The position numbers and the translations under genes were made by a program. From Chloroflexota bacterium (GTDB lineage: Bacteria; Chloroflexota; Anaerolineae; UBA4142), in the NCBI GenBank assembly GCA_016215025.1, contig JACRMI010000027.1, positions 82,671-146,670 of the forward strand: a stretch of DNA of 64,000 nt. Reading direction: 5' to 3'. Below are positions 16,911 to 26,365 of this stretch, in pieces; within the stretch, counting starts at the first letter, position 1; the number at the start of each line of letters is the position of its first letter. The notes beneath the pieces were generated by a model that did no database searches, was not told where the DNA came from, and worked only from the letters and a program-made list of their open reading frames with translations.

Positions 16911-17070
16911 CTTATGAGTTTTTCCAGTCAAAATCGGTAGCAAGTTCCGGACTCGACGCTTTAGTGGGTTTACTGGCTCAAGCAAATAACCGCCTAAACA
17001 GCCGGTCCTGAGCGAAGCCGAAGGACTCGACTCCAGAGGATTACCGAATTTGAGTTTCAAAACTCATTAG
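16911..17070. repeat. 160-bp MITE-like element, copy A
   Basis: About 160 bases shared in direct orientation with 18026-18187, including GTCAAAATCGGTA, GGACTCGACGCTT, AGTGGGTTT, AATAACCG, CCTGAGC(G/A)AAG and ACTCGACTCCAGAGGATTACC. The two copies bracket the R2lox gene. Ends are imperfect inverted repeats related to CTTA(A)TGAGTTTTGA. Confidence 0.8.
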
Positions 17071-17082
17071 GGTCTGTTCCCA

Positions 17083-17979
17083 TCACGCCAATTGCTCGAT
17101 CGTATCTTGCGTGACCTTATTAATTTCATCGATCGTTTGTCCGCGCGCGCGTTCCAAGCGTCCCAATCGATTTGCGAATTGTTGCGACGCATAATTCGCA
17201 AATTCATCGTACTTTAATCCGAACGGAATCGGATCGTACGCCACAAACGCATCGCCGATGAGGCCGATTGCCGGCATAAGCAATTCATTCATCTTGGTTT
17301 CGATGACCGCCCAGAGGTTTGGATTTTCGGCGACGAGACGCGAGAGCAAATAAATCCCGTACGCGATGTGACGCGCTTCGTCTTGCTTGAGCAGGGCAAT
17401 GCCTTTACGCAGACCTGGCATCCATCCACTTTTTTCGAGGGCGACCGAAAACGCATGATAGCCCGTTTCTGCCAACACGCCTTCGACGATCATGTTGTAT
17501 GTGACGACGGCTTGTGCTTGCGCGCGCGGTGACGAATCGCGGCGAAGACGTTGCATCACTTTCGGCAGCTCTTTGTAGAAGATTGTGCGATAGTTCGGTG
17601 TATGGTAGGTTGATAAATCCTTGCACGTGCGAGTGACTTGCTTCATGAATCGATGGAAAAAATCGGTGTGCTTGGCTTCTTCCCAGAGGAATGTCGTCAA
17701 GAACATTTCTTCTTCCAAACGATTTTCGCTGGCGACGGTCATCAGCAAAGGCAGCAAGTCCAGCGTGACTGCTTCTTCACCGGCTTGAAACATCGCGATG
17801 AGACGCACGATCAAATCGCGTTCGTCACTCTTGAGCCATTCCCAGTCGAGAATATCCTGGCTCAAATTAATGTCCGATGGATTCCACACGCCCAGTCGTT
17901 TTGCTTTTTCGTACAAACGCATGGGCGGTGAATCATAGTCCAAGCCACGACTCGTCGTTACAAAGGATTCATGAGGCAT
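17083..17979 (-). CDS. R2-like ligand-binding oxidase (R2lox)
   Basis: A ferritin-like di-metal (Mn/Fe) oxidase related to ribonucleotide reductase R2 but not part of that enzyme. All six expected metal ligands are present: Glu68 (AGEEAV), Glu101 and His104 (WEEAKH), Glu166 (NMIVEG), Glu201 and His204 (QDEARH). The diagnostic pair for the R2lox ether cross-link is also there: Val71 and Tyr161 (VVTYN). Length (298 residues) and spacing match the Mycobacterium tuberculosis Rv0233 protein as I remember it. No nrdA-like large subunit lies nearby. It is flanked by two copies of a 160-bp repeat and has no operon partner. The physiological substrate of the family is unknown. Confidence 0.9.
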   Translation of the reverse strand: MPHESFVTTSRGLDYDSPPMRLYEKAKRLGVWNPSDINLSQDILDWEWLKSDERDLIVRLIAMFQAGEEAVTLDLLPLLMTVASENRLEEEMFLTTFLWEEAKHTDFFHRFMKQVTRTCKDLSTYHTPNYRTIFYKELPKVMQRLRRDSSPRAQAQAVVTYNMIVEGVLAETGYHAFSVALEKSGWMPGLRKGIALLKQDEARHIAYGIYLLSRLVAENPNLWAVIETKMNELLMPAIGLIGDAFVAYDPIPFGLKYDEFANYASQQFANRLGRLERARGQTIDEINKVTQDTIEQLA

Positions 17980-18025
17980 GTTGCGATTCTAGCATACTTG
18001 TACACGCATGGCAATTTTAGCAAGA

Positions 18026-18187
18026 CCTTAATGAGTTTTGACCGTCAAAATCGGTAATGGAGTTCTGGACTCGACGCTTGAGTGGGTTTCTTGCCAAGCC
18101 AATAACCGCGTAAACAGCCCGTCCTGAGCAAAGTCGAAGGACTCGACTCCAGAGGATTACCGATTATGAGTTTCAAAATTCATAAGG
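18026..18187. repeat. 160-bp MITE-like element, copy B
   Basis: Direct copy of the element at 16911-17070. The ends CCTTAATGAGTTTTGA and TCAAAATTCATAAGG are imperfect inverted repeats; an internal GTCCTGAGCAAAGTCGAAGG hairpin-like segment is the same sequence found in inverted form inside the epimerase gene at 55723-55742. No ORF. Confidence 0.8.
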
Positions 18188-18264
18188 TTTTCTTTGCCAA
18201 CCAATACTCGTGTCAACCCATGTTTCTTTCTTTACTAAGTTATGGATCAGGCAAAGAAAACCTT
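18184..18264. repeat. 15-bp perfect inverted repeat next to copy B
   Basis: AAGGTTTTCTTTGCC (18184-18198) is exactly complementary to 18250-18264, with a 51-base loop. It overlaps the right end of the 160-bp element by four bases. Confidence 0.7.
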
Positions 18265-18293
18265 TTAGGGTCTTCGGGTCTCAAATGTACAAC

Positions 18294-18563
18294 CTATCCG
18301 GATCGATTACCTCGCGCAGCAATGGGGCAACGCACCGTTCCGTACAATTCAGTTCCAAGGTAACAACCATCGGTTACAAATCGACTGACCGCTTGTTGCT
18401 CCGTCATCACCCTGTCGATGTGTTTGCGTGGTTTTTGGGTGCAATTCCATTTGCGAAACGCATCCAAATCGGGCGGCTGAATCAACTCGCCTTGTCTGCA
18501 TTCCAAAACATCGAAATGAGAGTGGTGGGGCAATTCAAGTTGCTCTTGCTCAAGGTTCAACAT
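18294..18563 (-). CDS. possible small hypothetical protein (89 aa)
   Basis: A minus-strand ORF of 89 residues starting MLNLEQEQLELPHHSHF with no recognised domain. Support comes from context: an AGGAGG site nine bases before the ATG, and a TTGAGT-17-TACAAT promoter at 18681-18709 about 120 bases upstream. The protein has three cysteines and no membrane segment. Overlapping plus-strand frames lack ribosome sites. It may be a real orphan gene or a chance ORF in a repeat-rich region. Confidence 0.4.
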   Translation of the reverse strand: MLNLEQEQLELPHHSHFDVLECRQGELIQPPDLDAFRKWNCTQKPRKHIDRVMTEQQAVSRFVTDGCYLGTELYGTVRCPIAARGNRSG

Positions 18564-18680
18564 AGGGCATGGCCTCCTGGCGGAAAATCATCAGAAAATA
18601 AAAAATGCCGTTAAGACTATGCATCTCAAAGGCATCCAACCCCCAGGCAGGACGCAGCATTGCGTCGGCTCGTTGATTCC

Positions 18681-18709
18681 ATTGTATCACGCGCCCAACT
18701 AAAACTCAA
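18681..18709 (-). promoter_or_regulatory. divergent promoter, minus strand
   Basis: TTGAGT (18704-18709), a 17-bp spacer, TACAAT (18681-18686). It reads toward the 89-residue ORF through a leader holding the GACGCA/TGCGTC hairpin and an ATGCC/GGCAT stem followed by TTTTTTATTTT. Confidence 0.5.
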
Positions 18710-18724
18710 ACCGGTCAAGCGTTT

Positions 18725-18753
18725 TTGACGATAGAATCGAGTTGACGTACAAT
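18725..18753 (+). promoter_or_regulatory. divergent promoter, plus strand, for the sensor kinase block
   Basis: TTGACG (18725-18730), a 17-bp spacer, TACAAT (18748-18753); predicted start near 18760, 135 bases before the kinase ATG. It lies back to back with the minus-strand promoter, 15 bases apart. Confidence 0.6.
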
Positions 18754-18894
18754 GTAACCAATTTCAAAATTGCTAATGATCAACAGTGTCGTTGCGAACC
18801 GCTCTCTGCCTTACAACGTTTTCCCCGCAATGCATTTGCCATAAAGGCATTCAAGTATGATACTAGTCCAACGTTCCAGTGGAGAGAGCGTGCC

Positions 18895-21042
18895 ATGAAG
18901 CTTTCCAAATTCCGAAACTTGCCATGGCGATTGTTCTTTATCTTTTTGCTGGTCGCGGTTGGTATCGGGGTTAACGGTTATACCTACCTGCGGTCGCTGA
19001 CCTATCAAGTCAAGGCGCAAAAACAAAACGAACTGGCTGCCATTGGCAAACTCAAGGTCGAACAGATCGTCAATTGGCGGACCGAGCGTTTCCAAGATGC
19101 ATTTTCGCTCATGGCAGATCATTCTGCTGCGCGCACTCTGCAATCTTGGCTCATTAATCCTCAATCCGCAGACTTGAAATCCGATTTGTTCACCTGGCTT
19201 GATTCATTCCTCGCAAACCCGACGTACTCGTCTATTTTTTTTCTCGATCTTGAAGGTAAACCACTCCTGGCGTTGCCTGAATCGGCTCAACCCTCAGGAG
19301 CGGTCCACGAGTTGATCGCGCTTGCGCGGCGCGAGAACAAACCGCAGCTTTCTGATTTTTACCAGAACTCGGTCAACAGGAAAATTTCCCTGAACCTGAT
19401 CGCGCCGATTCTGAATCCGCAACAAGATAACACTGCGCCAGTTGCTTTTGTTTTGCTCACAATCGACGCGCGCCAGTTTCTTGCACCATTGATCGAGACC
19501 TGGCCCACGCCGAGTGACTCCGCCGAGACGGTGTTGGTTCGGCGCGATGGCGATGCGGTGCTTTTTCTTAATGACTTGCGTCGCAAAAAGGATTCCGCGC
19601 TGACGTTGTGTCTGCCACTGAGCGATTATCAATTGCCCGCTCAACGCGCGGTCCTGGGAGAAGAGGGTGTGATCGAGGGGGTTGACTATGGCGGCGTTCC
19701 CGTGCTCGCCGCCATGCGAACGATTCCCAATTCGCCGTGGGCGCTTGTTGCCAAAGTGGACCTTGCCGAGTTGTATGCGCCTTTGGAACAGAGCAGTCGA
19801 ATCGTGGGGATCGCGATCATGGCATTGATCCTAGCGGCGGGGGCAGCCATCGGAATGGTTTGGCGGCAACAGCGCATTTTGTTTTATAAAGAACAATATG
19901 TGGTCGAACATGCCCAACGCTTGCTAGCGCAACGCTACGAAATTCTGAATCGTTACGCCAACGACATTTTCTTGCTTGCCACCGTGGATGGACAAATCGT
20001 CGATGTCAACAAGCGCGCCGAAGAAGCGTACGGTTATACGCGGGATGAGTTGCTGGGGTTGAACATTTCCCAATTGCGTGCGCCGGATCTAGCCCTGTCT
20101 TCCGACGAATGGAATCGTCAAATCGAAAAACAAGGCATGTGCCTGTTTGAGACCGTTCACTTGCGCAAAGATGGCAGGTCATTCCCGGTCGAAGTGAGTG
20201 CGAATATCATTCAGGTCGATCATGACCGGCTGCTTCAAGAAATTATTCGCGACATTACCACGCGTCGGCAAGCGGAAACGGCGATTCAACAATTGAACGC
20301 GGAGTTGGAAACTCGCGTTCAACAACGGACCGCTCAACTCGAATCGATGATCCGGGAATTGGAGGCGTTTTCCTATTCTGTGTCGCATGATCTCCGCACG
20401 CCTCTGCGCTCGATTGATGGGTTTTCGCGAATTCTTGTAGACGAGTACTCGGCGAATCTTGCGCCAGATGCGATTCGCTATTTGGGAATCGTTCGCCAGA
20501 ACGCGCAGCAAATGGGGCGGCTGATCGATGACTTGCTTTTATTCTCGCGTCTCAATCGTCAATCGATGCGGGTATCGCAGGTCGATATGCGGCTACTGGT
20601 GAATCAAGCGCTTGAATTGCTGCAACACGAGTGCCAAGGTCGCCAGGTCGAGATTTCGATCGGCGACTTGCCTGCCTGTGAAGGTGATGTGACGTTGTTG
20701 CGTCAGGTCTGGATCAATTTGATTTCCAACTCGCTCAAGTACACGCGTGCACGCGCGATTGCCAAAATCGAAATTGGAGTCATCCAGAAAGAGTCTTCGG
20801 GGGAACAGCCGGTCATTTACTTTATCAAGGACAACGGCACCGGATTTGATATGCTATACTCGCATAAATTGTTTGGCGTGTTTCAGCGACTGCACCGTGC
20901 CGAAGACTATGAAGGCAACGGGGTTGGCTTGGCGAATGTTCAACGTGTCTTGGCGCGCCATGGCGGTCATGCGTGGGCGGATGCACAGGTGGATCAAGGC
21001 GCGACTTTTTATTTTATGGTTCATGATTCGGTCGCGGCTTGA
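18895..21042 (+). CDS. membrane sensor histidine kinase with PAS domain
   Basis: A 715-residue two-component sensor. TM1 lies at about 10-30, an extracytoplasmic sensory domain (Cache-like by position) at 31-300, TM2 at 302-322 (IVGIAIMALILAAGAAIG), a PAS domain at about 345-455, then HisKA with the phospho-accepting His at about 498 in YSVSHDLRTPLRSIDGFS, and a HATPase with N-box WINLISNSLKYT, G1 DNGTGFDM and G2 GNGVGLANV. I use the ATG at 18895, after GGAGAG; the frame is open 153 bases upstream without a ribosome site. The H-box and short C-terminal ATPase resemble phytochrome-type kinases. The receiver gene begins 12 bases downstream and is its likely partner. Confidence 0.92.
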   Translation: MKLSKFRNLPWRLFFIFLLVAVGIGVNGYTYLRSLTYQVKAQKQNELAAIGKLKVEQIVNWRTERFQDAFSLMADHSAARTLQSWLINPQSADLKSDLFTWLDSFLANPTYSSIFFLDLEGKPLLALPESAQPSGAVHELIALARRENKPQLSDFYQNSVNRKISLNLIAPILNPQQDNTAPVAFVLLTIDARQFLAPLIETWPTPSDSAETVLVRRDGDAVLFLNDLRRKKDSALTLCLPLSDYQLPAQRAVLGEEGVIEGVDYGGVPVLAAMRTIPNSPWALVAKVDLAELYAPLEQSSRIVGIAIMALILAAGAAIGMVWRQQRILFYKEQYVVEHAQRLLAQRYEILNRYANDIFLLATVDGQIVDVNKRAEEAYGYTRDELLGLNISQLRAPDLALSSDEWNRQIEKQGMCLFETVHLRKDGRSFPVEVSANIIQVDHDRLLQEIIRDITTRRQAETAIQQLNAELETRVQQRTAQLESMIRELEAFSYSVSHDLRTPLRSIDGFSRILVDEYSANLAPDAIRYLGIVRQNAQQMGRLIDDLLLFSRLNRQSMRVSQVDMRLLVNQALELLQHECQGRQVEISIGDLPACEGDVTLLRQVWINLISNSLKYTRARAIAKIEIGVIQKESSGEQPVIYFIKDNGTGFDMLYSHKLFGVFQRLHRAEDYEGNGVGLANVQRVLARHGGHAWADAQVDQGATFYFMVHDSVAA

Positions 21043-21054
21043 GAAAAGAGTCTG

Positions 21055-21498
21055 ATGTTTGATCAAGTGGTTGAGAGCTTGCTGGTCGAAGACAATCCAA
21101 ATGACTTGGAGTTGGCGCTGCATGCTCTAAAACGAAACAACTTGGCGAACCATATCCAAGTCGCCCGCGATGGTGCAGGAGCGCTCGAATTTGTTTTTTG
21201 CACGGGACCCTATGCCGATCGCAAGATTGAAGCTGGTCTGCGCGTCATTTTGCTAGATTTGAAACTGCCCAAAGTCGATGGCATCGAAGTCTTGCGCCGC
21301 ATCAAAGGCGATATGCGCACGCGCAAGATTCCGGTCGTCGTGCTGACAACCTCGCAACAAGATCGGGATATAGCAGAATGTTATGCGCTGGGCGTGAATA
21401 GTTATATCACCAAGCCGGTCGATTTTGAACAATTTACCGAAGCGGTGCGGCAACTGGGTTTTTACTGGTTATTGCTCAATCAGCTTCCGACGGAATAA
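21055..21498 (+). CDS. single-domain response regulator (Rcp1/CheY-like)
   Basis: A 147-residue stand-alone receiver. Acidic pocket Glu12/Asp13 (LLVEDNPND), phospho-acceptor Asp68 (VILLDLKLP), Thr in VVLTTS and Lys in YITKPVDF are all present, so it should be phosphorylatable. The inserted loop [15 protein letters not shown] and the DxxLxLHALKRN start are characteristic of Rcp1-type regulators that partner phytochrome-like kinases. It follows the kinase by 12 bases and precedes the large HD-GYP hybrid by 47, so it probably relays signal between them. There is no output domain. Confidence 0.92.
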   Translation: MFDQVVESLLVEDNPNDLELALHALKRNNLANHIQVARDGAGALEFVFCTGPYADRKIEAGLRVILLDLKLPKVDGIEVLRRIKGDMRTRKIPVVVLTTSQQDRDIAECYALGVNSYITKPVDFEQFTEAVRQLGFYWLLLNQLPTE

Positions 21499-21545
21499 AA
21501 ACTTTAGCGGACGTTGAGATAGATTGCAACCGTGAGGAGAACGGC

Positions 21546-24500
21546 ATGAAAGAATCGCTCCGTGTGTTGCTCGTCGAAGATGTCACTGTTGATGCGGAAT
21601 TGATTGTCATGGAACTCAAATTGGCGGGGTTTGAGCCAATTTGTCAGCGGGTCGACAACGAAAGAGATTATTTAGCCAATCTTGATCCGTCCCTTGACAT
21701 TATCCTGTCCGATTATTACTTGCCCCAGTTCGATGCGATGCGTGCGCTGAGATTACTGCAAGCGCGCGAGTGGGATATTCCCTTTATCGTCGTTTCGGGT
21801 GCCATCAGCGAAGAGACGGCAGTCGAGTGCATCAAACAGGGCGCGGCTGATTATTTGCTCAAAGACCGTTTGACGCGCTTGGGTCCTTCCATCCACAACG
21901 TCTTGCAAGAAAAACGCTTGCGGGATGAGCAACTCAAGGCGATGAAAACGCTGGAATACCAGGCGTATTTGCTTGCCAATGTTTCGGATGCGATTGTTGC
22001 CACCGATAACCATTTTATGATCACGTCGTGGAACCAAGGCGCCGAGCAAGTGTTTGGCTGGACGCTGGACGAGGTCTTGGACAAATATCTGCCGGATATT
22101 ACGCATCCGCATTTGGACTTGAACGCATTGCAAGAGTTGCGCCAACATCTCGCCAAACAAGGTTATTGGACCGGCGATATTGTCCAACATCACAAGAGCG
22201 GCGCGCTCATCGACGTTCACGTATCTCTCAAAACGTTGTACGACGAACAAGGAAACGTGATCGGGGCGGTCTCGGTCAACCGCGATGTGACGGAACGCAA
22301 GCGGGCGGAGCAAGCCCTGCGCGATAGCGAAAAGCGGTATCGTTTGTTGGCCGAGAATGTGGGCGATGTCGTTTGGGTGTTGAATCTTGCCCGGAAGAAG
22401 TTTACGTACATGAGTCCGTCGGTCGAACGGCTGCGAGGTTTTACGGTCGAACAAGTCATGGCGCAATCGCTCGATCAGGTATTAACGCCGGACTCGTTAG
22501 CCGAGATTAATCGTTCCTTGGACTCTAGTATTGCGCGTTTCATGGCGAATCCGAATCAACCCTTCATTGAAACGGCCATCGTCGATCAACCGCGCAAGGA
22601 TGGTTCCATCGTCAGCACCGAAGTGACTGCGAGCTTTGTGCTGAATGAGCGCGGCGAGATCGAAGTGATCGGCGTCACGCGCGATATTACCGAACGCATC
22701 CAGGCGCAGCAAGCGTTGCAGCAAAGCGCTGACTATTATCGTTCGCTCATCGAAAATATTTCCGACCTTATCATTGTCGTAGACGGTTTGGGTACTTTAC
22801 TCTATCTTAGTCCGTCCGTCGAGCGTTTTTTGGGATACGATACTACTGCCGCCATCAACAAATCGGGCTTTGAGTTTATTCATCCAGACGATTTGCCGCA
22901 GGCACATCACATGTTCAAATTCTTGCTGGAGGGCAAAATCGGCACTCCGACTCTTGAACTGCGATTGCTGCATCGAAACGGCACATGGTGCATTGTGGAA
23001 GCCGTTGGCAGAAGCCGCATTGACGAGACGGGCAAGCCGGTCGCCGTGCTCAACATGCGGGATATTTCCGAACGCAAGCGCGTTGAACAATCGATGCGTG
23101 AGAGTGCAGAGCAATATCGTACGCTCGTGAGCACAACCGCCGATGGGTTTTGGATCACGGATCTAGATGGAAAAATTCTGGATGTGAACGAGACGTATTG
23201 TCGCATGAGTGGCTATAGTCGAGAAGAGTTGTTGACCATGTCGATTCAAGACGTCGAAGCGAACGAAACGTCTAGTCAAGTGTTGCAGCGCAGTGAACAA
23301 ATCGCAAAGACTGGTTCAACTCGATTTGAATCGCGCCATCGCGCCAAGGATGGTCGGCTGATCGATTTGGAAATTAGTGTTGCGGCTGCGCCAGGAGCGC
23401 GCCAATTATTTTCGTTCATGCACGATATTACCGAGCGCAAACATGCGGCGAGGGAGTTAGAGCATTCACATTCCTTGCTTCAAGCGACGCTGGAATCTAC
23501 CGCCGATGGTATTCTCGTAGTGGATCAAACTGGCAAGATCGTGAATTTCAATCGCAAATTCGCCGAGATGTGGCGGATTCCAGCTTCCATTCTGGTTAGG
23601 CACGATGATGCAGAGGCTCTCCGTTTTGTTACAGACCAACTCATCGACCCAGATGGTTTTCTCCGCAAAGTAGAAGACTTGTACACGCAACCTGAAGCCA
23701 CGAGTCTTGATTCCTTGGAATTCAAAGATGGTCGCGTGTTTGAACGATACTCCCAATCCCAGCGTCTCGACGGAAAGAGCATGGGACGGGTTTGGAGTTT
23801 TCGTGATGTTACCGAACGCAGGCGCGCAGAACAAGAGCTTCGTCAGTCCGAAATGAAGTTGAAAAAAGCGCAATCGGTTTCGCACGTTGGAAGCTGGGTG
23901 TGGGACATCCAACGCAATCTGCTTGACTGGTCCGATGAAATGTACCGCCTCTTTGGACTAACGAAAGAAACGTTTACGGGATTTCTCCCGGATGTCATCG
24001 CGCAAGCTATTCATCCAGAGGACCGCGCGAAAGTAGAACAATCGAATCTCTCGGTGATTCAAGACAAGAAACCGGTACCCTTGGAATATCGGATCGTGCT
24101 GCCCGATCAGTCGATCCGGACTGTGTGGGCAGAAGCGGGCGAGCTAATTCTCGACGATACCGGCAAGCCGCTGCGATTGACGGGAATTGTCCAAGACATC
24201 ACCGACCGCAAGCGGGCGGCGGACGAAATTCGCCAACTCAAAGAATTTAACGAACGAATTGTCCAGTTGATGCAGGAAGGCATCTTGATTGAAGACGCGC
24301 GAGGCAATATTACCTTTTGTAACCCATCGGCGGAAATGATGTTCGGTTATAGTATGGACGAACTACGCGGCAAATCCTGGATGCTCTTGGTTCCGCAAGA
24401 TCAACTAGCGGTTGTAGAGTCTGCCGCCGCACGACGTACTCTGGGTAAAGCGGATCGATATGAAATCGAAGTTCAGCATAAAAGTGGAGCACGTATTCCC

Positions 24501-26159
24501 GTTCTCGTTTCCGGCACACCAATTGTTGAAAACGGAGTTTTCGCCGGCACCCTGGCAGTCTTTAGTGATATTACTGAACGCAAGAAACACGAGCGCGAAC
24601 TGGAAACACTTAACAAAATCAGCAGCGCGTTACGCGTCGCCGCCACGCGCGCCGAAATTCCATCTTTGCTTCTTGCTGAGTTGAGGTCGTTGTTCAACGC
24701 CGATAGTGCCACGTTCATTCTGGTTAATTCTCAGACGGGAGAATGTTGTCATGAACTGGCTTTGGGTGAATGGACGAGTATCACCGGAAAATCTATTCCA
24801 GCGGGGCAAGGTGTCGCCGGCCATATCGCGCGGACGGGACAACCGTACATGACCAACGATCTGCAACATGACTCGTTGTTCTATTCGAAAAATGTGATCG
24901 GCAGCTCGCGCGCGTTCGCTATGGCTCCCCTCATCGCGCAAGGCGAAACCTTTGGTATGTTAGGAATCAAAAGAGATACACCCATTCGGGATGAAGACTT
25001 GCGCTTGTTGGTTTCCATTGCAGAGATAACCTCCAGCGCAATGAATCGCGCGAGTCTGCATGAACAGACGGAACAACGGTTGGAGCAATTGACGGCGCTG
25101 CGTACTATTGACCGGGCGATCAACGCCAGTCTCGATCTCAAGATTATCTTGAACGTTCTGCTCGACCAGGTTGTTCTCCAACTCCATGCCGATGCAGCAG
25201 ATATTTTGCTTTTCAATTCGTTCTTGCAGACCTTGGATTACACAGCCGGACGTGGTTTCCATACCCATGCCATCGAGCGCACCTCCATTCGTATAGGCAC
25301 GGGCTATGCGGGGCGTGCCCTGTTAGAACATCGCATCGTTAGTGCCAATGATCTAGCGCAAACCAATGACCAGACGCGAGGAACGGCTTTCGCGCAGGAA
25401 GGATTTGTTTCATGTCACGCGATTCCGCTCTTTGTCAAAGGTAATCCCAAAGGCGTGCTCGAAGTATTTCACCGCACGCCCCAAAATCCCGATTCGGAAT
25501 GGTTGGACTTTTTGGAATCGCTTGCCGGTCAAGCGGCAATTGCATTGGATAACGCTCAGCTTTTCGATGAGTTGCAACGGTCGAATGCAAATTTGGCGCT
25601 GGCGTACGATGCAACGATTGAAGGGTGGTCGCGCGCGCTTGATTTGCGTGATAAGGAAACGGAAGGGCACACGCTGCGGGTGACGGAAATGACCTTGCGG
25701 CTTGCTCAAGCGATGCAATTTAGCAGCGAAGAACTGGTGCATGTGCGGCGGGGCGCACTGCTGCACGATATTGGCAAAATGGGCGTGCCCGACGGGATTT
25801 TGCGAAAGCCCGGTGAGTTGACGGCGGAAGAGTGGCAAATCATGCGTTGCCATCCTATTTATGCTCACGATTTGCTCTTGCCCATCGAATACTTGCACCC
25901 CGCCATCGATATTCCCTATTGTCATCACGAAAAATGGGAAGGGACCGGTTATCCGCGCGGACTCAAGGGCGAACAAATCCCGTTGTCCGCTCGTATCTTT
26001 GCCGTGGTTGACGTATGGGATGCGATTCGTTCCGACCGCCCTTATCGTCCTGCCTGGAGCGAAGAAAAAGCGCGGCGACACATTCTGGCGGAAAGCAACA
26101 AACAATTCGACCCACATGTCGTTCAAATGTTTATGCTTATGCTCGATCAAGGGATGTAG
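21546..26159 (+). CDS. REC-PAS(x7)-GAF(x2)-HD-GYP cyclic-di-GMP phosphodiesterase
   Basis: A 1537-residue cytoplasmic signalling protein. An N-terminal receiver (1-125, phospho-acceptor Asp56 in IILSDYYLP) is followed by seven PAS domains, each closing with a D(I/V)(T/S)(E/D)RK-type PAC end, between about 135 and 1015; two GAF domains at about 1020-1170 and 1185-1335; and an HD-GYP domain at about 1350-1537 with LLHDIGKMG and HHEKWEGTGYPRGL. An AGGAGA-like site precedes the ATG. No transmembrane segment is seen. It lies in one direction with the kinase and single receiver and presumably lowers c-di-GMP on receiving phosphate and small-molecule signals. The chain of sensors is unusually long. 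Confidence 0.92.
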   Translation: MKESLRVLLVEDVTVDAELIVMELKLAGFEPICQRVDNERDYLANLDPSLDIILSDYYLPQFDAMRALRLLQAREWDIPFIVVSGAISEETAVECIKQGAADYLLKDRLTRLGPSIHNVLQEKRLRDEQLKAMKTLEYQAYLLANVSDAIVATDNHFMITSWNQGAEQVFGWTLDEVLDKYLPDITHPHLDLNALQELRQHLAKQGYWTGDIVQHHKSGALIDVHVSLKTLYDEQGNVIGAVSVNRDVTERKRAEQALRDSEKRYRLLAENVGDVVWVLNLARKKFTYMSPSVERLRGFTVEQVMAQSLDQVLTPDSLAEINRSLDSSIARFMANPNQPFIETAIVDQPRKDGSIVSTEVTASFVLNERGEIEVIGVTRDITERIQAQQALQQSADYYRSLIENISDLIIVVDGLGTLLYLSPSVERFLGYDTTAAINKSGFEFIHPDDLPQAHHMFKFLLEGKIGTPTLELRLLHRNGTWCIVEAVGRSRIDETGKPVAVLNMRDISERKRVEQSMRESAEQYRTLVSTTADGFWITDLDGKILDVNETYCRMSGYSREELLTMSIQDVEANETSSQVLQRSEQIAKTGSTRFESRHRAKDGRLIDLEISVAAAPGARQLFSFMHDITERKHAARELEHSHSLLQATLESTADGILVVDQTGKIVNFNRKFAEMWRIPASILVRHDDAEALRFVTDQLIDPDGFLRKVEDLYTQPEATSLDSLEFKDGRVFERYSQSQRLDGKSMGRVWSFRDVTERRRAEQELRQSEMKLKKAQSVSHVGSWVWDIQRNLLDWSDEMYRLFGLTKETFTGFLPDVIAQAIHPEDRAKVEQSNLSVIQDKKPVPLEYRIVLPDQSIRTVWAEAGELILDDTGKPLRLTGIVQDITDRKRAADEIRQLKEFNERIVQLMQEGILIEDARGNITFCNPSAEMMFGYSMDELRGKSWMLLVPQDQLAVVESAAARRTLGKADRYEIEVQHKSGARIPVLVSGTPIVENGVFAGTLAVFSDITERKKHERELETLNKISSALRVAATRAEIPSLLLAELRSLFNADSATFILVNSQTGECCHELALGEWTSITGKSIPAGQGVAGHIARTGQPYMTNDLQHDSLFYSKNVIGSSRAFAMAPLIAQGETFGMLGIKRDTPIRDEDLRLLVSIAEITSSAMNRASLHEQTEQRLEQLTALRTIDRAINASLDLKIILNVLLDQVVLQLHADAADILLFNSFLQTLDYTAGRGFHTHAIERTSIRIGTGYAGRALLEHRIVSANDLAQTNDQTRGTAFAQEGFVSCHAIPLFVKGNPKGVLEVFHRTPQNPDSEWLDFLESLAGQAAIALDNAQLFDELQRSNANLALAYDATIEGWSRALDLRDKETEGHTLRVTEMTLRLAQAMQFSSEELVHVRRGALLHDIGKMGVPDGILRKPGELTAEEWQIMRCHPIYAHDLLLPIEYLHPAIDIPYCHHEKWEGTGYPRGLKGEQIPLSARIFAVVDVWDAIRSDRPYRPAWSEEKARRHILAESNKQFDPHVVQMFMLMLDQGM

Positions 26160-26165
26160 GGCAAC

Positions 26166-26246
26166 TGTCATTGCGAAAAGGCACATAGTATGACCGGCGC
26201 AAAGCGTAGGGTCACCTGAATCGCGTGCCGAAGAAGCAATCTCCGA
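26166..26246. repeat. TGTCATTGCGA-type interspersed repeat remnant
   Basis: TGTCATTGCGA near 26166 and GAAGAAGCAATCTCC near 26231 are the two halves of a dispersed repeat motif known from many bacterial genomes. Only partial symmetry is left here. The stretch 26160-26365 contains no gene. Confidence 0.4.
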
Positions 26247-26365
26247 TTTGGATGGATACGTCCGCGGTTTCGTCGCTCTATTGACTTTTAAACCCGGTTT
26301 CTAAATTGTTCATTGTGGACTCGTTTTTTACGCATTGAGCGTTTTGTTGTATAATTCAAACAATC

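Noticed and set aside
17083..17979. Ribonucleotide reductase small subunit
   Set aside because: The Val71/Tyr161 pair and the overall spacing fit R2lox, and no large subunit gene is nearby.
18166..18614. Plus-strand ORFs after copy B of the 160-bp element
   Set aside because: They begin inside repeat sequence, lack ribosome sites and show no domain; the minus-strand 89-residue ORF has better support.
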